Assembly (NCBI GenBank): GCA_009780585.1
Contig: WQZS01000004.1
Coordinates: 1 to 64,000 of the forward strand
From: Defluviitaleaceae bacterium
GTDB lineage: Bacteria > Bacillota > Clostridia > Lachnospirales > WQUN01
Length of the DNA: 64,000 bases
Direction: 5' to 3'
The position numbers and the translations under genes are program-made. Below are positions 1 through 7,742 of the stretch, one piece after another. The notes beneath the pieces are model-generated. The model searched no databases. It was not told the origin of the DNA and worked only from the letters and a program-made list of their open reading frames with translations. Each line of letters begins with the position of its first letter. The first letter of the stretch is position 1.

Positions 1-279
1 AAGGTTGCACCATATTCCCAACCAACGCCCCAGAACCCGGCCCCGGCCCGGTGGCAGAGACTCCCCCCCCCCCCCCCACCCCCCGACCCCCCCCCCCCCC
101 CCGACCCCCCCCCCGCCCCACCACCCCCCCCCGCCCCAACAACCCCCCCCCCCCCAACCCCCGCACCCCAACCCGAACCAACCAACGGCAACGACCTGTT
201 ATGGCTGTGGATACTGTTAGGCGTTCTAGCTGTAAGCGGGGTGATTGCCGCAATAATTATCACCAAACGAAAAAAATAA
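1..279 (+). CDS. C-terminal end of proline-rich, membrane-anchored surface protein (5' end outside window)
   Basis: The frame beginning at base 1 stays open to TAA at 277-279. It encodes a stalk made almost only of Pro with some Thr, Ala and Asp, then PQPEPTNGN, then a hydrophobic segment (LLWLWILLGVLAVSGVIAA) and a positive tail ITKRKK. This is the usual end of an extracellular protein held by a C-terminal membrane anchor; there is no LPXTG. The stalk is encoded by long C runs, so the frame upstream of about base 60 is uncertain: another frame reads PEPGPGPVAETPPPPP, which looks equally natural. The function of the missing ectodomain cannot be told. Confidence 0.6.
   Translation, partial: KVAPYSQPTPQNPAPARWQRLPPPPPPPDPPPPPDPPPAPPPPPAPTTPPPPTPAPQPEPTNGNDLLWLWILLGVLAVSGVIAAIIITKRKK
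63..155 (+). repeat. Long poly-C tracts in proline-stalk coding region
   Basis: Runs of up to 15 consecutive C, interrupted by single A, G or GA, cover this stretch. All three forward frames give proline-rich peptides here, so slippage or a sequencing error would shift the frame without making a stop. Confidence 0.9.
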
Positions 280-283
280 ATAA

Positions 284-299
284 CCGCCGAAAACGGCGG
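284..299 (+). terminator. Possible intrinsic terminator hairpin
   Basis: CCGCCG-AAAA-CGGCGG lies five bases after the stop of the proline-rich protein. Only a short TTTT run follows, at some distance, so this is a modest call. Confidence 0.45.
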
Positions 300-326
300 C
301 AGGTGGTTTTATACGCTTCTTCCGGC

Positions 327-353
327 AACTTCTGACCTACTAGGTCAGAAGTT
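327..353. repeat. 27-nt palindromic repeat, copy 1
   Basis: A 13-base arm beginning AACTTCTGACC, one central base, and the complementary arm ending GGTCAGAAGTT. An identical copy is at 15685-15711. The following bases (CCCCAAAGTA, then TTCTT) also match that copy, giving a direct repeat of about 55 nt. Related 27-nt palindromes occur at 23056, 37677 and 49340. Confidence 0.9.
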
Positions 354-477
354 AACGCCCCAAAGTAATTTCTTTTTCTCCCCGCAACTCGCGGCGAGCA
401 AAAGTCTAACTCCATTGAAAATAAATAAAATATTATTTGCCTTGCATTATTCGCTCAAAGTAGGATAATAGCCACAA

Positions 478-2499
478 ATGATGAGTAGAAAAATTAGCGG
501 TAATGTTTTAACCGAAAATAACTCCGGGCGGCATATACAAAAATATACCGCCCTGCTTTACTTGCTCTTGGCTTTAGCTTTGGTTTTTACCGTGATATTT
601 TTCACGTCATATGATTCGGAATATGTTGATAATCACGAACGGCTTGATGGTTTCGATTTTTCGTCACGCATTGCTTTCCTTTCGCCCGCGCTGTTTGAAG
701 TATACCCGGAAAGGCTGTACAGCCCGGAGGATTTCGCGAACGGCAACACCACGGCCGCGGACAATCGCCATACACCGTTTGCTACTTACCGCCTTGTCCT
801 TAACCTTACCGAAGGCACAACCTACGGTTTAGCCGGATACAGCGCGCTTTACTCCATGACCATGTGGGTAGACGGTCTTTTAGTTGAGCAAGTGGGCGTA
901 CCCGGCGGCAGCGTGGAAAGCACGGAATTAAAGGAAAAATTTTTTACGGCTTTTTTTGTGGCCGGAACGGACGCTACGGAAATCATCATCCGGCGTTCGG
1001 GTTTAGCCACCGCGGGCGGCGGCAGGTTGAATCCGCTGTACCTTGCCGAAAGACTGCCGATTGTAACCATGAACAACTTTAACCATATCCGTGTCAGTAT
1101 CTTCATGGGTTTAACACTTATGGCGTCGTTGTTGTTTTTGGGTATGTTTTTGTTTTTCAAGAGCAGGGCTTTCTTTTGGTTTTCAATGGCTTGTTTAATG
1201 TTCGCGCTGCGCTCAGCCAGTATGGACTTTTTGATTATTGATACCTTGCTTCCTGATATAAGTTTCCAAATATCGGTGACCATTAATCGTTTGGCCACCC
1301 ATGGCGTTGTGATATTCATTGTTTTTTATATAGATGCCATGTTTAAGGGCGGCCTTAACCGGATTGTAAAATACGCTACCCCTGTTAATTCGGTTCTTAT
1401 AGAACTGACAAGGGCAGCCACGCCGTATACTTTCAACACAATGCCGCTGTTTCTTAACACGATTAACGCGCTGCTGATTTTGACGGGAATAGCCGTCATA
1501 ATCAATATGGCGGTTATAATAGCCAAAAACAAAGACAGGCGCGGTACAGAATATGTACTTGTTTTATTCAGCGGACTCGCGAATGTGCTTCTCGGTTATC
1601 TTGAGGTGGTTATCCGGATAATCCCGGGGGCGTTTTTCGCGATTAACTTCATACAAATCGGCGCGTTGGTCTTTGTATTGGTCAATATAATAGCGCTTGC
1701 CATAAATTTTAGACATACGGAAGCGCAACTGCTTACGGAACGGCAGCGCAACTTGGAAGCGGACGAAGCAAACAAACTCCTTGCCCGGCTTAACCAACTA
1801 AAATCCCGCTTCCTTGCCGACATAAGCCATGAAATCAGAACGCCGCTTACCGTCATTGACAATTACGCCCAACTAACCGACATGGAAATTGACGCGGGGG
1901 CAATAAACGCGGACACAAAGAAAAACCTTATGACCATTTCAAGCGAAGCCCAACGCTTGGCGCATTTGGCCGACCGCCTTTTGGATATAACCGTGGCAAA
2001 GGAAAGCGCAACCGCGGGAACGGAGGTTTTTGTAGAAGATATGTTCAGCCGTATTGTAGCCCTTTGTGAGCCGATTTTAGTAACGAGTAGAAACCGTTTG
2101 GATATTGGAATTGAAAAAAACTGCCCTGCCGTGCGGGTCGTACCCGATATGCTTATACAGGTGTTGTTTAACCTCATAGGCAATGCCAACCGTTATACAG
2201 AAGCGGGGATTATACGGCTAACCGCGGAAGCGGGTAATGAAAACAGCGAAGATAACAAAATGGTCATATTCAAGGTCAGCGATAACGGCGCGGGGATTCC
2301 TTCGGATATACTTGAAAAAGTTTTTCAAAGGGGTATCAGCGGTGACGGGTCATCGGGGCTTGGGCTTGTTATATGCAAGGAAGCCATAGAATCACATGGC
2401 GGTACAATCCGCTTGGAGAGTGAACATAATCGGGGCACGACAGTAATTTTCACGCTGCCGATTTATATAGCGCGGGGGGAATCGACAAATGCCCGCTAA
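478..2499 (+). CDS. Membrane sensor histidine kinase (7TMR-DISM-like)
   Basis: 673 residues. An N-terminal membrane segment (about 25-45) is followed by an extracytoplasmic beta-rich domain, a block of about seven hydrophobic helices (about 205-410), then a coiled coil and the kinase core. H451 lies in FLADISHEIRTPLTVI (HisKA). The ATPase shows FNLIGNANRYTE (N box), DNGAGIP (G1) and SSGLGLVICKEAI (G2). The layout matches 7TMR-DISM sensor kinases. The stop overlaps the response regulator start by 11 bases, so the two form a pair. It is the first gene of the envelope cluster and may sense an envelope or carbohydrate signal; the ligand is unknown. Confidence 0.9.
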   Translation: MMSRKISGNVLTENNSGRHIQKYTALLYLLLALALVFTVIFFTSYDSEYVDNHERLDGFDFSSRIAFLSPALFEVYPERLYSPEDFANGNTTAADNRHTPFATYRLVLNLTEGTTYGLAGYSALYSMTMWVDGLLVEQVGVPGGSVESTELKEKFFTAFFVAGTDATEIIIRRSGLATAGGGRLNPLYLAERLPIVTMNNFNHIRVSIFMGLTLMASLLFLGMFLFFKSRAFFWFSMACLMFALRSASMDFLIIDTLLPDISFQISVTINRLATHGVVIFIVFYIDAMFKGGLNRIVKYATPVNSVLIELTRAATPYTFNTMPLFLNTINALLILTGIAVIINMAVIIAKNKDRRGTEYVLVLFSGLANVLLGYLEVVIRIIPGAFFAINFIQIGALVFVLVNIIALAINFRHTEAQLLTERQRNLEADEANKLLARLNQLKSRFLADISHEIRTPLTVIDNYAQLTDMEIDAGAINADTKKNLMTISSEAQRLAHLADRLLDITVAKESATAGTEVFVEDMFSRIVALCEPILVTSRNRLDIGIEKNCPAVRVVPDMLIQVLFNLIGNANRYTEAGIIRLTAEAGNENSEDNKMVIFKVSDNGAGIPSDILEKVFQRGISGDGSSGLGLVICKEAIESHGGTIRLESEHNRGTTVIFTLPIYIARGESTNAR

Positions 2500-3157
2500 A
2501 ATATTACTGGTGGAGGACAATCCCCACATTCAAGAAGCGAACAAGAAAGCTTTGGTCATGCGCGGCTACCATGTGTTGGAAGCCGAAACCTTGGCGCGGG
2601 GGCGGGAGCTGTTATTAAAGGAGCAACCCGATTTAATCATACTCGATGTCATGCTGCCCGACGGAAGCGGCCTTGGTTTGTGTGAAGAAATCCGTAAAGG
2701 CAGTAATATTCCTATCCTCTTTTTAAGCGGGTTGAGAGAAGAAAAAGAAATCGTTGATGGTTTTGAATCCGGCGGCGATGTTTATTTAACCAAGCCGTAC
2801 GGTTTAAACGTGCTGGTAAAAAATGTTGAAGCCCTTTTGAGCCGTTCAAAGGATATTCCCGATATGTTGGTTAAGGGGAGGCTTAATTTTAACATCATAT
2901 CAAACACCGTAACCTGTGACGGCAAGGATACGGGTATAAAAACCGGCAAGGAATTTGACGTGTTGTTTTACTTGGCAAAAAGGGAGGGCAAAACCATCAG
3001 CGCGGAACAGATTTACGAACAGGTATGGGGGCAGCCCGCGCTGGGTGACGATACCGCCGTCAGGAATGTGGTTTCAAAAATACGAAAAAAACTGGAATTT
3101 TCCGATTATACGATTACTACCGAACACGGCAAAGGGTATGTATTTGAGAGCGGTTAA
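2489..3157 (+). CDS. OmpR/PhoB-family response regulator
   Basis: 222 residues. The receiver domain (1-120) has the acidic pocket VEDN, the phospho-acceptor D53 in LIILDVMLPDG and the conserved Lys in YLTKPY; the usual GADDY is GGDVY here. A C-terminal winged helix (about 130-220) has EFDVLFYLAKREG and AVRNVVSKIRKKL, typical of Trans_reg_C. Translationally coupled to the kinase at 478. A terminator follows at 3206-3237, so the downstream envelope genes are probably a separate transcript that this regulator could control; that is inference from position. Confidence 0.93.
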   Translation: MPAKILLVEDNPHIQEANKKALVMRGYHVLEAETLARGRELLLKEQPDLIILDVMLPDGSGLGLCEEIRKGSNIPILFLSGLREEKEIVDGFESGGDVYLTKPYGLNVLVKNVEALLSRSKDIPDMLVKGRLNFNIISNTVTCDGKDTGIKTGKEFDVLFYLAKREGKTISAEQIYEQVWGQPALGDDTAVRNVVSKIRKKLEFSDYTITTEHGKGYVFESG

Positions 3158-3205
3158 ACCGAAATAAAATGTATAAAATTTTCGACATTTGCTGTTTTAG
3201 GCTTT

Positions 3206-3237
3206 AAACCTACTAAAATATAATTAGTGGGTTTTTT
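3206..3237 (+). terminator. Intrinsic terminator after the two-component genes
   Basis: AAACCTACTAA at 3206-3216 pairs with TTAGTGGGTTT at 3224-3234 with one G-T pair, followed by a T run. Confidence 0.75.
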
Positions 3238-3294
3238 GTTTGAAAAGGATAATTGCATGGATGATAAAAATTGGACTATTTTGGAGGAATTGTT

Positions 3295-4629
3295 ATGGGT
3301 TTCCTAAACAAACTCAAAGAAAAAGCCAAAGACTTGGTAAGTTCGGAAAACTTGCAAAAGCTAACCGACACCGCGAAAGGCTTGACCGAATCGGCAAAAA
3401 CAGCGATCCACGCGGCGACCGCGCCGCCGCCGATGACCCCGCGCGAAAATGAACTGGCGCAGTTGTTTGGTTACACGGTAAAAAACGGCGAGAAAATTAT
3501 CTTCGCTTCGGACACTAAGGAACTGCTGGTAACGAACCGTACCTTCCTGTATGGATGGCCAAACGGTGAACGCGAAACCGTCGCCCATGCCAACGCGGAC
3601 ATTTTTACGGTCTACTTCGCAACGGACTGGCGGTATGTACGGGCCGCTATCTTTGACAGCGAACTTCATATTTTTGACAATATATTGCTGTCGGAGGACG
3701 AAGCGCAGGCGTTCTGCCGCGCATTGGCGGATACCTACGCGCCGGCAAAGAGCGGCGCGATACAAGACGGTTTGTTCTTGCAAAAAACGGGAAAGGAGTG
3801 GCAATGCAGAAATCAAGCCGAGGTGCGCCGTTCTTTCTTGGATATGTTCGCCGAGGATTGCGGATTCAAATTGTCAGCGGGCGAAGAAGTTGTTTTTGTT
3901 GGCCAAAATATAGTGAATTTCATCCTCACCAACAAAAACCTGATTATCAACATGAGCTACCACGACGCCTACGATAAAAATTGCTATACCGTGATGAGTT
4001 ATGAAAACGCCCCCCTTACCGTCCAAATTGAACCCGGCGGGACACCCGTTCATATCATCCCGGGCGATTCGGGCATCGCGGACAACATAAACCTGTTTTA
4101 CACCGAAGCCGTGGACTTGATCGCGGCGATCGGTCAGTCTTGGAGCGGCGCGGACTTGGCGGGTTTCTATCAAGGTCTTGATTACCATAAAACAGCGGTC
4201 GAGATTGTCGCCAACCCCGATGGAACCATAGGCTGTACGGAATACGACGCGGATGAAAATTATTTTACGCACGATTTCGCGGACGATTTCCACAAAAACA
4301 ACCAACCGCCGCTCGGTATGGTTTTCGCGTTGAAAGCGGAGGACGGATTTTACTATCCCGCCGAAGCCGGAAAACCGGGCGAAGATGGTTTGATAGACGT
4401 CGCGTTTATGAACGGGCAGACCGCGCGGTTGAAAATGAAGCAGATTGTTGACCTAACAGTTGTTTTCAGCGAAATGCGCTTTCACGCAAACTGGGAAAAC
4501 AGAGGGGACTATTATCCGTGCAACCTCAACTTTGTCGAAGATGACAATTATACCGAATTTATAGCAACATACTTGGACGACGGGATTGTAGAACAAGTCA
4601 ACATAAGACGCTTACGAGCGTACCAATAG
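3295..4629 (+). CDS. Uncharacterised cytoplasmic protein with amphipathic N-terminus
   Basis: 444 residues. The ATG at 3295 is chosen because GGAGG lies 8-9 bases upstream; a start at 3271 would lack this. There is no signal peptide. The first 45 residues (GFLNKLKEKAKDLVSS...) form an amphipathic helix, then a Pro-rich hinge (TAPPPMTPRE), then two beta-rich halves of similar flavour (about 60-155 and 190-300, each with a phrase like LLVTNRTFLY or FILTNKNLII), which suggests duplicated PH-like folds. The last 100 residues (FVEDDNYTEFIATYLDDG) resemble a small barrel. I do not recognise the family. It heads a tightly spaced set (12 bases to the FecR lipoprotein). Confidence 0.75.
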   Translation: MGFLNKLKEKAKDLVSSENLQKLTDTAKGLTESAKTAIHAATAPPPMTPRENELAQLFGYTVKNGEKIIFASDTKELLVTNRTFLYGWPNGERETVAHANADIFTVYFATDWRYVRAAIFDSELHIFDNILLSEDEAQAFCRALADTYAPAKSGAIQDGLFLQKTGKEWQCRNQAEVRRSFLDMFAEDCGFKLSAGEEVVFVGQNIVNFILTNKNLIINMSYHDAYDKNCYTVMSYENAPLTVQIEPGGTPVHIIPGDSGIADNINLFYTEAVDLIAAIGQSWSGADLAGFYQGLDYHKTAVEIVANPDGTIGCTEYDADENYFTHDFADDFHKNNQPPLGMVFALKAEDGFYYPAEAGKPGEDGLIDVAFMNGQTARLKMKQIVDLTVVFSEMRFHANWENRGDYYPCNLNFVEDDNYTEFIATYLDDGIVEQVNIRRLRAYQ

Positions 4630-4640
4630 GAGGAATCCCA

Positions 4641-6149
4641 ATGAAAAAAGCAATTATAGCCTTGGTGCTTGCGATTCTCCTTGTTCTTAACGCCTGCGGC
4701 GGCGGGGGTGCGGATAATAGTGGAAGCGACACAGTTAACGGCGCGAACAGCGGCAACGTCCCGGTTCCCGCTGCTGTGGAAGCTCGGACAATGGTCGTAT
4801 CACACATAGACGGTGCGGCGGCAACGATGACCCGGGGCACAGGCCCGGAAGTCAACGCCGCGGCGGGCGCAAGGCTGGGCGAGGGATATACCGTGGCTAC
4901 ACCGGTTATGTCCTTTTGCTACATTGTGCTGGATCAGCGTTCGCAGGTAAAAATAGACGAGCAAAGCCGCATATCCATCGACCGGGCCACCGATCGGCTG
5001 CTGTCCATAGCGGTGGAAAGCGGGCAGATATTAGTGGATGTGCAGGGGCAAAGCCCGGGGCACACCATCGAAACCCGATTGGGTAACGTGATGTTCGGCG
5101 TGCGCGGGACGCTGTTTGTTGCCGGGCAGGGCGTCGGCGACGGGGCGTTTATCGTCATGCTTGAGGGCAGCGGCGAAGTGGACGGCAGACCGCTTAAAGC
5201 GGGAGAGATTGCCCTGATAACCGGCGGCGAAGCGCAAGAAATCCGCGGGTGGGAGCTTGAGGAGTTGAACGGATTCATACTGCAAGCAATCCTCGACAAC
5301 CAAGACCGTGTATTAGCGGCGGGTGCTGTCACCGCGGACGCGTTGGATAGACTGATGATGATACGACTCCCCGGTGAATACATACACGAAACGGGTCATG
5401 ACACCGGCAACCCGTATATCTCGCTGGCTTCTTTTCACAACGAGTTTGTGTTCTATTGGGATGGACAGCTCAGGAATATTACCGGTGAGTTTACTGTTGC
5501 GGACGGCATAGTGACTTGCCATCCTGACGTAATGAGCCTTCAACACCCCGAGTTCGCCGCGCTTGGTATTGAAAACTTCCGGTTCAGGTACGAGGGCAAC
5601 GCGCTGGTGTTCATAGAGGACTTTGCGATGAGCAGAACCGAATACGGCGATGTGTTCGAGCGGGTATCTTGGGAAACCGAACCCAACTCCCTCCCGGAAA
5701 CCGCACAGATAACCGCCCCGGGAGTGGATGACGGAACAGGCGGAGGTGGCACAGGCCGCCGCACCCCGAGACCGGGACCGAGCGGTACCGGAACCGGTCC
5801 GGGCGGCTCAAACACAACAAGTGGCCCGGATGATCCCGGAAGTGGTCCCGGCACACCCGGCTCCGCTGAGACAGGAGGGTTTTTGGGCAGGTTTTCATTC
5901 CATGAAGGCGGAACCAATCACGGCGCAATGTTCAACATAACATTTAACGCGGACGGAACGGGTATTTTCAACTGGCTGGCTCTGCCGAATACCCACATAG
6001 ACTGGAGCGTTGCGGGTGATAACAGAGCCTCCATCAGCTACCAATCCATTGCCGAATACATGACCATATACGGAACGCTTGACGGCGATACACTTACCGT
6101 AATTGACCCGCATTTCCCCGACAATATATATGTATTCATAAGGGATTAA
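4641..6149 (+). CDS. FecR-domain lipoprotein
   Basis: 502 residues. A lipoprotein signal peptide ends in the lipobox LNAC with C19. A FecR-like domain follows (about 55-185), with VNAAAGARLGEGYTV, the segment SQVKIDEQSRISIDR and the diagnostic LGNVMFGVRGTLFVAG. Residues about 240-360 form a lipocalin-like beta domain, then a Gly/Thr/Pro linker (about 370-415), then a second small beta domain (FNITFNADGTGIFNW). It is presumably tethered to the outer face of the membrane. FecR domains in Gram-negatives relay signals to anti-sigma systems, but no ECF sigma factor is present here, so a structural or ligand-binding role is as likely. It shares its FecR type with the giant protein at 11555. Confidence 0.85.
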   Translation: MKKAIIALVLAILLVLNACGGGGADNSGSDTVNGANSGNVPVPAAVEARTMVVSHIDGAAATMTRGTGPEVNAAAGARLGEGYTVATPVMSFCYIVLDQRSQVKIDEQSRISIDRATDRLLSIAVESGQILVDVQGQSPGHTIETRLGNVMFGVRGTLFVAGQGVGDGAFIVMLEGSGEVDGRPLKAGEIALITGGEAQEIRGWELEELNGFILQAILDNQDRVLAAGAVTADALDRLMMIRLPGEYIHETGHDTGNPYISLASFHNEFVFYWDGQLRNITGEFTVADGIVTCHPDVMSLQHPEFAALGIENFRFRYEGNALVFIEDFAMSRTEYGDVFERVSWETEPNSLPETAQITAPGVDDGTGGGGTGRRTPRPGPSGTGTGPGGSNTTSGPDDPGSGPGTPGSAETGGFLGRFSFHEGGTNHGAMFNITFNADGTGIFNWLALPNTHIDWSVAGDNRASISYQSIAEYMTIYGTLDGDTLTVIDPHFPDNIYVFIRD

Positions 6150-6180
6150 CGACAATAAAAGATAAAACGGAGGAATCACA

Positions 6181-6768
6181 ATGAAAAAGTCAATTTTCGC
6201 ATTAGCTTTAACATTGCTGGTCTGCGCCATATTCGCGCTGCCCGCGTTTGCCGCCGACGGCAGCAGCTTTGACACCCCCGAATGGCAGACACCCCTTTGG
6301 TTGGTCCTTGGATTGTTCGGCGGCTTTTTGTTTGTCGTGTTGTTCCCGTACAAACGATACATGATTAAAAATTATGAACTTAACCCGGTGGAGCTGAAGC
6401 CGCTTTTATACTCAATGGGGCTGTCCATGGTATACATGGCGGTCATGATGGTTGCGAGTCTTAATGCCATGTGGCCGATCTTTTTCTGCATGGCTCCCGG
6501 CGTTGTCATTCCCACCTTGAAACTCCTCAAAATCACTAAAGACCCCAAAATTCTCGCAATCCACGTTACTTTGATGCTGGGATTCTATGGCCTGATGGGT
6601 CTTGTGGCGATGTTTGTGTTCTTCTTGGTTGTGATGGCGGCGGTTGCGGTGGGGGGATTTTTCGTACTCAAAATGGTTATGGGCGGCAGAGGAAAATGTT
6701 CCAACTGCGGAGCCACCGCCGGTTGGGGGGCGAGTTCCTGCTCGTGCGGCGCGCGTTTCAGTAATTAA
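6181..6768 (+). CDS. Signal-peptide membrane protein with C-terminal zinc ribbon-like motif
   Basis: 195 residues. The signal peptide MKKSIFALALTLLVCAIF...AFA is followed by ADGSSFDTP, then about four membrane helices (45-160) and a Cys-rich tail CSNCGATAGWGASSCSCG with the spacing of a small zinc ribbon. GGAGG precedes the ATG. The mature N-terminus (ADGSSFDT) closely resembles those of the proteins at 6791 (ANGASFDT) and 9476 (ADGTAFLS), so these look like a family made by duplication. Family not recognised. Confidence 0.8.
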   Translation: MKKSIFALALTLLVCAIFALPAFAADGSSFDTPEWQTPLWLVLGLFGGFLFVVLFPYKRYMIKNYELNPVELKPLLYSMGLSMVYMAVMMVASLNAMWPIFFCMAPGVVIPTLKLLKITKDPKILAIHVTLMLGFYGLMGLVAMFVFFLVVMAAVAVGGFFVLKMVMGGRGKCSNCGATAGWGASSCSCGARFSN

Positions 6769-6790
6769 CATAAACGGGAGGAACGCCGGC

Positions 6791-7726
6791 ATGAAAAAAA
6801 TAATCGTTACATTGGCGTTGGCGTTGGTACTGTGCGTATCATTCGCGGTACCGGCGCTTGCCGCAAACGGCGCAAGTTTTGACACGGCGATACCGTTGCC
6901 GCAATTGGATAGGTTTAGGGACAGTGCGTATACGACGGGTACTTTTAACGGGCAATTCAGCCCCGTTTATTTCCGGTTTAATACCAACGACCGCACAAGA
7001 GTTCACGAAATATACAGCAGGGGCAGCATCTTCGTGGAGGTGTTTAATGCCAATCGGGAAAGTGTCCTGCGCGCACCCCGCAGAGGCGCGAGAACCGTAC
7101 AGGTATCGTGGCCGAACGACGCTGTCGGTTATATAAGAATAACACCGCGCGGCAGCAACCCTAACCCCGAATTCCGCGTTATGATGGTGGAGGGAGCAGC
7201 CACGGGAATTGAAAACCCCACAGCACTCTGGAATTATATAGTGCAGTATTGGTGGATGGGCATCATCGTCTTGGTTTACTTTTATTTATACGGTTGGGGA
7301 TACAGGGAATACATCCGCGTTAGGTATGAATATGACCCGACGGGAAGCCTTTTCAAAACGGCGTTGGCGGCGTGTGCCGGGGTGTTGGTTTTAAATATGT
7401 TCGGAATCGTTATGTATAACGTGCATATATGGCTTGGCGCGATAATGGGGATTTCCCTTATTATCAGCACCATCATGTGTTTTGTTAAAACAAAAAGCCT
7501 CGTCGTCACGGTTCTCAATTTTATTTTAACGGCTATTTATTATGTCATATTCGCAGTAGTCGCGCTTGCTTTTGCTTTTGTCGCAATCGGCTTGTTCCTT
7601 CTCCAATTTTTGCTTGGCTCGATGGGCGGCGGCGGTAAACAATCCGGCGGCGGCGGCGAAACAAGTACGTGTCCCGGATGCGGCAGCCTAAGGTATAAGA
7701 ACAGTCCATGCGGCTGCGGAAGATGA
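6791..7726 (+). CDS. Signal-peptide membrane protein with extracellular beta domain and C-terminal zinc ribbon-like motif
   Basis: 311 residues. The start at 6791 is preceded by GGGAGG and opens a clear signal peptide (MKKIIVTLALALVLCVSFA..ALA); an upstream in-frame start at 6644 would run through the previous gene. Mature residues 24-125 form a beta domain reminiscent of PPC (bacterial pre-peptidase C-terminal) modules: FSPVYFRFNTNDRT, VEVFNANRES, GYIRITPRG. Four or so helices follow (about 145-280), then a Gly-rich spacer and CPGCGSLRYKNSPCGCG. The architecture is shared with its neighbours at 6181 and 9476. Function unknown; the cluster suggests an envelope complex. Confidence 0.8.
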   Translation: MKKIIVTLALALVLCVSFAVPALAANGASFDTAIPLPQLDRFRDSAYTTGTFNGQFSPVYFRFNTNDRTRVHEIYSRGSIFVEVFNANRESVLRAPRRGARTVQVSWPNDAVGYIRITPRGSNPNPEFRVMMVEGAATGIENPTALWNYIVQYWWMGIIVLVYFYLYGWGYREYIRVRYEYDPTGSLFKTALAACAGVLVLNMFGIVMYNVHIWLGAIMGISLIISTIMCFVKTKSLVVTVLNFILTAIYYVIFAVVALAFAFVAIGLFLLQFLLGSMGGGGKQSGGGGETSTCPGCGSLRYKNSPCGCGR

Positions 7727-7742
7727 TTACGGAGGTATGGAC

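Noticed and set aside
478..3157. Two-component genes as regulators of the flagellar genes
   Set aside because: No positional or sequence link; the adjacent envelope cluster is the simpler target.
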